NCBI GenBank assembly: GCA_900767505.1
Contig: CAAFZG010000169.1
Span: 1 to 11,954, forward strand
Reading direction: 5' to 3'
DNA: 11,954 nucleotides
Origin: Methanomassiliicoccales archaeon
GTDB lineage: Archaea; Thermoplasmatota; Thermoplasmata; Methanomassiliicoccales; Methanomethylophilaceae
Shown here: positions 7,649 to 11,954 of the stretch, piece after piece
Layout of the letters: each line of letters opens with the position of its first letter
Numbering within the stretch: the first letter of the stretch is position 1
The notes under the pieces: model-generated
Told to the model about the DNA's origin: nothing
Seen by the model: the letters and a program-made list of their open reading frames with translations, nothing else
The model's database searches: none
Program-made: the position numbers and the translations under genes

Positions 7649-8991
7649 AGCTGCCGAGGATCATGATAGCCGCCCCCGCGAGCGGTTCCGGCAAGACGCT
7701 GGCGACCTGCGGGATACTGCAGGCCCTCGTGAACAGGGGAATGGATGTCGCCTCGTTCAAATGCGGACCCGACTACATCGATCCTATGTTCCATTCCAGG
7801 GTCATCGGGGCCCGCTCCAAGAACCTCGACCCGTACTTCGTCGGGGACGATGTCCTGAAATACCTGTTCGGCAGGACCGCCGAGACCTGCGATATATCCG
7901 TGGTCGAAGGGGTGATGGGATTCTACGACGGGATATCGATAGACAGCACAGAGGCGAGCTCGTACGATGTCTCCCAGAGACTGGACATACCAGTCATCCT
8001 GCTGCTCAACTGCAAAGGATGCAGCATATCCTCCCTGGCGATGCTGAAGGGATTCCTGGGATTCCGCGAGAACAACATCAGAGGGGTCATATTCAACAAC
8101 ATGAGCGAGAAGGTGTTCAACACCCTCAGCGACAGGGTCAGGGAGATGGGCATCGAGCCTATCGGATTCATTCCCCGCGTGAACGACCTGGTCCTCGAGA
8201 GCAGACATCTCGGACTTGTGATGCCTTCGGAGATCGACGAACTCCGCGACAAGCTCAACAGGCTGGCGGAGGTCCTCGAAGGTACGCTGGACATCGACCT
8301 CCTCCTAAAACTTGCCGGGGACGCCCCCGAATTGGAGTATCATGCCCCAGATGTGGATCGTATCGACGGAAAGGTCAGGATAGGATTCGCCGACGATGAC
8401 GTGTTCTGCTTCACCTATGAGGACAACATCGAGCTCCTCGAGAGATGCGGTGCGGAGATCGTGAGGTTCTCGCCACTGAACGATGAGCACCTGCCCGATG
8501 TCGACGGGATCGTCCTCTCCGGCGGATATCCCGAGCTCCATGCGGACAGACTGGAATCCAACATGTCCATGCTCGATGATATCAGAGGGAAGATGTCCGA
8601 GGGCATGCCGTGCATAGCGGAATGCGGCGGGTTCATGTACCTGCACGAGACGATGGAGGATTCCGAAGGAAACCCTCACAGGATGTGCGGCGTCATCGAC
8701 GGAAACGTAGCCAACACGGGGAAGCTCACAAGGTTCGGCTATGCCACGTTCACACCCTCCGGGAACGGCATGATGTCCGGTATCGGCAAGGTGAAGGGAC
8801 ACGAGTTCCACTATTGGGACAGCACCGACTGCGGAGAAGACTGGGTGGCCACCAAGACCAACGGACGCGAGTACAGGTGCATGCACGACACCGGCACCCT
8901 GCTGGCAGGATTCCCGCACCTGTACTACTATTCTAATCCGGATGCGGTGACCGCATTCCTCAGGAAATGCGCCGAATATTCCAAAAGATGA
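7645..8991 (+). CDS. cbiA: Cobyrinic acid a,c-diamide synthase CbiA
   Basis: This 448-residue ATP- and glutamine-dependent amidotransferase amidates the a and c carboxylates of cob(II)yrinic acid. The N-terminal dethiobiotin-synthetase-like ATPase shows the P-loop PASGSGKT (11-18), GPDYIDP (41-47) and VVEGVMGFYDG (86-96). The C-terminal class I glutaminase domain shows SGGYPELHA (292-300), the presumed nucleophile Cys327 in AECGG, GHEFHYW (385-391) and His425 in GFPHLYYYSNP. CfbB, which amidates Ni-sirohydrochlorin in coenzyme F430 synthesis, is a close homologue, so sequence alone does not fully exclude it. The position at the end of a cbi operon favours CbiA. The start overlaps the upstream stop by 4 nt and has GAGG 5 nt before ATG. 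Confidence 0.92.
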   Translation: MKLPRIMIAAPASGSGKTLATCGILQALVNRGMDVASFKCGPDYIDPMFHSRVIGARSKNLDPYFVGDDVLKYLFGRTAETCDISVVEGVMGFYDGISIDSTEASSYDVSQRLDIPVILLLNCKGCSISSLAMLKGFLGFRENNIRGVIFNNMSEKVFNTLSDRVREMGIEPIGFIPRVNDLVLESRHLGLVMPSEIDELRDKLNRLAEVLEGTLDIDLLLKLAGDAPELEYHAPDVDRIDGKVRIGFADDDVFCFTYEDNIELLERCGAEIVRFSPLNDEHLPDVDGIVLSGGYPELHADRLESNMSMLDDIRGKMSEGMPCIAECGGFMYLHETMEDSEGNPHRMCGVIDGNVANTGKLTRFGYATFTPSGNGMMSGIGKVKGHEFHYWDSTDCGEDWVATKTNGREYRCMHDTGTLLAGFPHLYYYSNPDAVTAFLRKCAEYSKR

Positions 8992-9003
8992 TCCCTCGGG
9001 ATC
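8990..9003 (+). terminator. Short hairpin at the cbiA stop
   Basis: The palindrome GATCCC-TC-GGGATC starts within the cbiA stop codon and is followed by TTGATTTAAAAA. With a realistic 4-nt loop it is a 5-bp stem. Together with the stronger hairpin at 9017-9046, it probably ends the rightward cbi operon. Confidence 0.4.
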
Positions 9004-9010
9004 TTGATTT

Positions 9011-9046
9011 AAAAATGCCCGACCGGCGTTCTTGTACCGGTCGGGC
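9011..9046 (-). terminator. Strong terminator between convergent genes
   Basis: A perfect 10-bp stem, GCCCGACCGG (9017-9026) with CCGGTCGGGC (9037-9046), has a 10-nt loop. On the minus strand the stem is followed directly by A then TTTTT (9015-9011), the classic layout for ending the leftward GTPase gene, whose stop is 10 nt before the stem. On the plus strand no U-tract follows, so it acts mainly leftward. Confidence 0.75.
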
Positions 9047-9055
9047 GGTTCCGTT

Positions 9056-10567
9056 TCAATCGGTCCCTATCGGGACTGCGGAGGCAAGCTCCCTGTCGGA
9101 CTGGGAAACGATCCACCAGACAGGCCTCGCAACCGAAGGGTCATCGCCGAGGGAATCCACAGAGAAGTACCTGACATTGCTGAACATCGACTCCAGGACC
9201 CTGATGAACGCACTCTGACCGTTGGACTCCAGGTTGCTCCTGACCTTGTCGTCGGTCAGACCTGTGGAATCCTTCCTTGTGGCGACGACTGCGAACGGGA
9301 TCGAGAACGCCTTCGTCGGACCGGACGCGGTGATCGTCGAGAACATGTAGCTGAACGAATCGAACACCTCTTCCGGCGTCTGCGCCCTCTGTCTTCCGAA
9401 TGACATCGGATCGTAGACGAAGAGTATGCCGTCCGTGTAGTTGTAGTACTCCTCGAAGAGCACCTTGTTCTCCTTCGGCTCGAACTCCTGACCGGAGATG
9501 TCGTTGAACATGAGCTGCTTGTCGCCCATCTTCATGGACCTCAGGAACAGGCATTCCGTGTCGAGCTCACCGGAGGCTGTCCTGGGTGCATAGTTCCTTG
9601 CGGAAACGGCCTCTTTGGACACACCAGGTGTGACGGGCTCCACTATGACATCCCTTGTCCGGGCCATCTTGGTGATGGAATCCACGGACGAGAGCATAAG
9701 CGTCGTCTTACCTGATCCAACGGCCCCGACCATGGCGATGGATATGGGTGCGGCCTCCCTGGTCTCGATATCCGACCCGCAGTAGGGACAGATCGTCCTC
9801 AGAGAAGAACGCATACCGGACGTGCAGGGGATCTCATGCCCGTTGTTGCAGTACTGAATCTTGTACCCGTACACGCTGGGGACAGGATAATCTATGTCGA
9901 GACCGCATCTGCATTTGACCTTCGGCCTGTCGAAATTCCTCTTGCACTTGGGACATACCGCATACAGGGTGGATTCCTTGTACTCCCTCTCCTCCTTCCT
10001 GGAGGCGGACGAGATCTTGGCCCCGACGAACAGCCTGAGGAGCAGGAAAGGCACTATGAGGAACAGCGTCATCATGACGGACCAGACCGCATAGAGCGGG
10101 AGCAGCAGAACTGGAATGATGACGAGCGCCTTGTGCTTAGACCATGCGCCGGTTATGAGTCCCCACGGAGCAGCCAAACATTTTCCGAATGCTCCAGGCC
10201 TGTGTGTCCAGAGGTACTGGACGGGGTTGCTGTCGCCTTTGCAATCCAATGCGGGGCGGGATACCAGTCCGGATGCCGCGAGGATGAATCCCACGACGAC
10301 CAAGGCAAGAGACATGTAGTCATTTACATCCCCTTCTTCGGACACGTATCCCGTAACAGTGTCTATGAACGATGCATAGAGGTCCACGACCGGTGCGATG
10401 TAATCGGACAGGTCTATGCCCAGCTCCTCCCCGTGGGGAAGGAACAGGAACAGAGATACCTCCCCTGCATCGATTATGTGCTGCGCCGTCAGCATCAGCG
10501 ACAGGACAGCATAAATGAGTGCTATTCCGAAGACGACCCCGACGATCGCCTTGTTCATCCCTTTCAT
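9056..10567 (-). CDS. Membrane-anchored zinc-ribbon GTPase of unknown function
   Basis: This 503-residue protein has three parts. The first 182 residues hold hydrophobic segments at about 7-28, 85-103 and 147-182 (the last long enough for two helices). Residues 205-263 hold zinc-binding pairs: C205/C208, C219/C221, C240/C248 (with H244) and C260/C263, probably two ribbons. Residues 275-503 form a small GTPase domain: P-loop GAVGSGKT (281-288), Ras-like G3 NDISGQE (355-361), ILFVYDP (381-387) and TRKD (430-433) in the place of NKxD. I do not know a named family for this order; distant kinship to Ras-like or the so-called double-GTPase families is possible. It probably sits at the membrane with the GTPase in the cytoplasm. 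The first ATG (10567) has no ribosome-binding site; a second ATG (10558) is preceded too closely by AAAGGG. It is not linked to B12 genes by strand. Confidence 0.85.
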   Translation of the reverse strand: MKGMNKAIVGVVFGIALIYAVLSLMLTAQHIIDAGEVSLFLFLPHGEELGIDLSDYIAPVVDLYASFIDTVTGYVSEEGDVNDYMSLALVVVGFILAASGLVSRPALDCKGDSNPVQYLWTHRPGAFGKCLAAPWGLITGAWSKHKALVIIPVLLLPLYAVWSVMMTLFLIVPFLLLRLFVGAKISSASRKEEREYKESTLYAVCPKCKRNFDRPKVKCRCGLDIDYPVPSVYGYKIQYCNNGHEIPCTSGMRSSLRTICPYCGSDIETREAAPISIAMVGAVGSGKTTLMLSSVDSITKMARTRDVIVEPVTPGVSKEAVSARNYAPRTASGELDTECLFLRSMKMGDKQLMFNDISGQEFEPKENKVLFEEYYNYTDGILFVYDPMSFGRQRAQTPEEVFDSFSYMFSTITASGPTKAFSIPFAVVATRKDSTGLTDDKVRSNLESNGQSAFIRVLESMFSNVRYFSVDSLGDDPSVARPVWWIVSQSDRELASAVPIGTD

Positions 10568-10591
10568 ACCAAAGGTGTATGCACAGACTCT

Positions 10592-10602
10592 TAATCAGAT
10601 TA
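10592..10602. promoter_or_regulatory. AT-rich palindrome in the divergent GTPase/parvulin gap
   Basis: TAATC-A-GATTA is a perfect 11-nt odd palindrome in an 88-nt divergent gap. It lies about 25-35 nt upstream of the GTPase ATG, where a TATA element would sit for a leaderless transcript, consistent with the missing ribosome-binding site. It departs from the TATA consensus, so promoter or operator function is only a suggestion. Confidence 0.3.
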
Positions 10603-10655
10603 TCGACGTGCGTTCATGTGGCAACCATTATCACTGCGACGGCAATCTCTGTCGC

Positions 10656-10937
10656 ATGGTAAAATCCGTCAGCGCCTGCCATATCCTGGTGGGGAACGAG
10701 AAGGACGCCCAGAAGATCATGGAACGCCTCGCAAAGGGAGAGGACTTTGCAGAACTTGCCAAAAGGTTCTCGAAATGCCCGTCGAAATCCAAAGGCGGCA
10801 ACCTCGGATGGTTCGGCAAGGGACAGATGGTCCCCGAATTCGAACAGGCCTGCTTCAACGGGAAGACAGGCGATGTGGTCGGACCGGTCAAGACCGAGTT
10901 CGGATACCACATAATAAAGATCACCGGGCAAAAATGA
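10656..10937 (+). CDS. Parvulin-type peptidyl-prolyl cis-trans isomerase
   Basis: This 93-residue single-domain parvulin (PpiC-like, rotamase) catalyses cis-trans isomerisation of Xaa-Pro bonds during folding. The whole protein is the catalytic domain: SACHILV with His9 (6-12), DFAELAKRFSKCPS (30-43), the core GGNLGWFGKGQMVPEFE (47-63) and GPVKTEFGYHIIKI with His85 (76-89). No signal peptide or membrane anchor is visible, so it is probably cytosolic, as with other free-standing parvulins of this size. The frame is open further upstream, but the parvulin fold begins at ATG 10656 and the extra 47 residues lie over the divergent promoter and the GTPase start. There is no clear ribosome-binding site. 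It ends inside the first of two tandem hairpins. Confidence 0.93.
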   Translation: MVKSVSACHILVGNEKDAQKIMERLAKGEDFAELAKRFSKCPSKSKGGNLGWFGKGQMVPEFEQACFNGKTGDVVGPVKTEFGYHIIKITGQK

Positions 10938-10974
10938 GCCCGGTGACCCGACATCTGCGGATGTCGGGGTTTTT
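10921..10974. terminator. Tandem hairpins, probable bidirectional terminator
   Basis: Hairpin one is TCACCGGGC (10921-10929) with GCCCGGTGA (10938-10946), a perfect 9-bp stem whose loop AAAAATGA contains the parvulin stop codon. Hairpin two, directly adjacent, is CCCGACATC (10947-10955) with GATGTCGGG (10960-10968), a perfect 9-bp stem followed by G and TTTTT (10970-10974). Rightward, hairpin two with its T-run ends the parvulin transcript. Leftward, the DUF308 transcript meets hairpin two and then a T5 in the loop of hairpin one. Confidence 0.75.
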
Positions 10975-10986
10975 CCTCTCCGGCCA

Positions 10987-11517
10987 TCAGCCCATTATTC
11001 TCTTGAACTGATGGGACTCGACCAGTTCGAGCAGACCGGATACAGTGATCACCGCACCGATGATGATCATCACCACTTCTGCGGTGTCCTCCAGATTGAA
11101 AAGGGCGTATCCTCCGACGATTATCAGGAGTATGCCTACCACAACGGAGATCACTCTCGTCCCTTTGGCCACAGCGAAGCCGTTTCCGGCTCCGAACAGA
11201 GATATTATTCCCATTACTATGAGTCCGAGGGCCAGGAGGATCATCAGAATATCCTCGAAAACGCTGGTCAGAACCACCAATGCTATTCCGAGAACGAAGA
11301 TGATCGCACCCGTAACCAATGTGGGGACGAACCTCGTGTTCGCTGCTTCATAGATCATGAACGCCCCTGCTACGAGACAGAGCACTCCGGCGATGATCAA
11401 GATCCACTCGAGAGCATCATTGCCGAGCACCATTATCAGGACGCCCAAGAGCACCATGAGGATCCCCGTGAACAGGGAATCCTTCCATGGATTATATTTC
11501 TCTACCGTCACTTCCAT
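10987..11517 (-). CDS. HdeD/DUF308-type six-helix membrane protein
   Basis: This 176-residue protein is almost wholly hydrophobic. Predicted helices lie near residues 14-32, 37-56, 63-84, 86-106, 121-141 and 147-166, in three helix pairs with small-residue repeats (GxxxG-like, for example LVTGAIIFVLG and VGILLIIVGG). Size, six helices and pairwise repeats match the HdeD/DUF308 family, whose E. coli member is linked to acid resistance; the archaeal role is unknown. Short loops carry a few charges and the C-terminus is basic (HQFKRIMG). I start at ATG 11517 because GGTGA lies about 6 nt upstream; a GTG at 11526 lies inside that site. It converges on the parvulin gene. Confidence 0.8.
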   Translation of the reverse strand: MEVTVEKYNPWKDSLFTGILMVLLGVLIMVLGNDALEWILIIAGVLCLVAGAFMIYEAANTRFVPTLVTGAIIFVLGIALVVLTSVFEDILMILLALGLIVMGIISLFGAGNGFAVAKGTRVISVVVGILLIIVGGYALFNLEDTAEVVMIIIGAVITVSGLLELVESHQFKRIMG

Positions 11518-11598
11518 AGAAGTCACCGGTCAGGGTGTTCACTTTCATGGTTGATAAGGATTGTCCTGGATGATACGTATCCGAATTACTACACAGAG

Positions 11599-11820
11599 AT
11601 GCTGTCACGTGCTGTACTCGTGAATGAACTGTCCATACCGTTGAGGATCGGATTGTTCGCATGGTTGACATCGAGAGTTAAAGTTAAAGTTAAAGTTAAA
11701 ACAACAACTTCCGAACAGGAGAAGGTGTTCATAGAACTTGGATTGACAGAACATCCTGTAGTCACGAAGAAGTGCAAAGGAAGGCCTCTGGGCAGCAAGA
11801 ACAGGCCTAAAGTGCAATGA
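11599..11820 (+). pseudogene. C-terminal fragment of the same transposase-like protein as at 1-87
   Basis: The frame ending at TGA 11818-11820 encodes a tail nearly identical to that at 1-87, including KGRPLGSKNRPK. Upstream it reads in frame through a VKVKVKVK run to ATG 11599 and, without ATG, to about 11527 (IRIVLDDTYPNYYTEM), where it meets the start of the DUF308 gene on the other strand. A complete transposase catalytic domain cannot fit in this space, so this is either a truncated remnant or a short gene. I could not identify the family. No ribosome-binding site precedes the ATG. Confidence 0.45.
11677..11700 (+). repeat. Four tandem GTTAAA hexamers
   Basis: GTTAAA is repeated exactly four times, in frame with the transposase-like tail, where it encodes alternating Val-Lys. 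It is a typical slippage-prone hexanucleotide repeat and would change protein length without a frameshift. Confidence 0.9.
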
Positions 11821-11834
11821 ATTCGGAAATCGTT
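11734..11834 (+). repeat. Right copy of the 101-bp direct repeat
   Basis: It matches 1-101 in the same orientation with seven mismatches, six of them transitions, all in the first 55 positions. Homology stops after attcggaaatcgtt, at the same base as in the left copy, which suggests this is the true 3' boundary of the repeated element. No terminal inverted repeat is obvious at the boundary. Confidence 0.9.
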
Positions 11835-11849
11835 TATTTATTTCATGAG

Positions 11850-11857
11850 TATAAAAA
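11850..11857 (+). promoter_or_regulatory. TATA box near the right edge
   Basis: TATAAAAA stands in an AT-rich stretch (11831-11869) just beyond the repeat and is the best archaeal TATA match in the window. A rightward transcript would begin near 11876-11880. No rightward coding region with a good start is visible before the window ends, so its target, if any, lies outside or is a non-coding RNA. Confidence 0.4.
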
Positions 11858-11954
11858 CTTAAGAGTTTTGGACGACTGTGTGTCATAAGTCCGCCATCAC
11901 CTCCTGCCGATTGATGACCTCTAGACGTTCGTCTAATTCGCAATGTTCGTCAAC

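Noticed and set aside
8472..8478. GCCACTG resembling part of the B12-box of cobalamin riboswitches
   Set aside because: It lies within cbiA coding sequence without the rest of the box or its structure, and such riboswitches are chiefly bacterial.
9836..10594. 252-codon open frame on the plus strand opposite the GTPase
   Set aside because: It mirrors the zinc-ribbon and membrane part of a convincing protein and has no domain features of its own.
11011..11526. Plus-strand frame joined to the transposase-like tail, apparently a 269-residue protein
   Set aside because: Most of it is antisense to the six-helix DUF308 gene and reads as acidic/His-rich noise; only the part from about 11527 is plausible.
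11896..11905. Possible 3' end of a 16S rRNA (ATCACCTCCT)
   Set aside because: The preceding bases do not match the conserved rRNA end (GGCTGG), and no rRNA lies upstream; it is more simply a Shine-Dalgarno match on the minus strand.
11927..11952. Two GTTCGTC heptamers near the right edge as a CRISPR or iteron start
   Set aside because: There are only two 7-nt copies with an 11-nt gap, too little to support an array; more sequence to the right is needed.

Overview
The window looks like a piece of a moderately GC-rich archaeal chromosome. The signs are TATA-type promoter elements, GAGGTGA/GGTGA ribosome-binding sites, the anaerobic (cobalt-early) route to cobalamin, short single-domain proteins of archaeal style, and TGA as the stop of every gene I call. 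A methanogen of the Methanomassiliicoccales (Methanomethylophilaceae-like) would fit. This is inference: no rRNA or other phylogenetic marker is present.

The core (521-8991) is a divergent cobalamin (vitamin B12) gene cluster. Leftward from about 3362 run cbiL, cbiF, cbiH and cbiC. Rightward from about 3476 run cbiD, cbiG, a three-domain cbiJ-cbiE-cbiT fusion and cbiA. Genes within each arm are 1-8 nt apart or overlap by 4 nt, so each arm is probably one operon. The 113-nt gap between the arms holds one TATA-like element readable on both strands. Together the proteins cover every ring-modifying step from cobalt-precorrin-2 to cob(II)yrinic acid a,c-diamide: C20, C17 (ring contraction), C11, lactone opening, C1, reduction, C5, C15 with decarboxylation, methyl migration, and a,c-amidation. 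Cobalt insertion, late amidation, adenosylation and nucleotide-loop genes are not in the window.

To the right (9056-11517) lie three genes outside the pathway: a membrane-anchored zinc-ribbon GTPase of unknown role (minus strand), a 93-residue parvulin prolyl isomerase (plus strand) and a six-helix HdeD/DUF308-type membrane protein (minus strand). Strong hairpins separate the convergent genes at 8990-9046 and 10921-10974.

Both ends carry mobile-element-like debris. A 101-bp direct repeat (94/101 identical) occupies 1-101 and 11734-11834. Each copy encodes the same basic C-terminal tail, probably of a transposase-like protein, so the B12 cluster and its neighbours are bracketed by same-orientation repeats. 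Next to the left copy is a small AT-richer ORF (191-391) that may be a truncated remnant. The right copy is preceded by a GTTAAA hexamer repeat and followed by an isolated TATA box and a perfect Shine-Dalgarno/anti-Shine-Dalgarno decamer.
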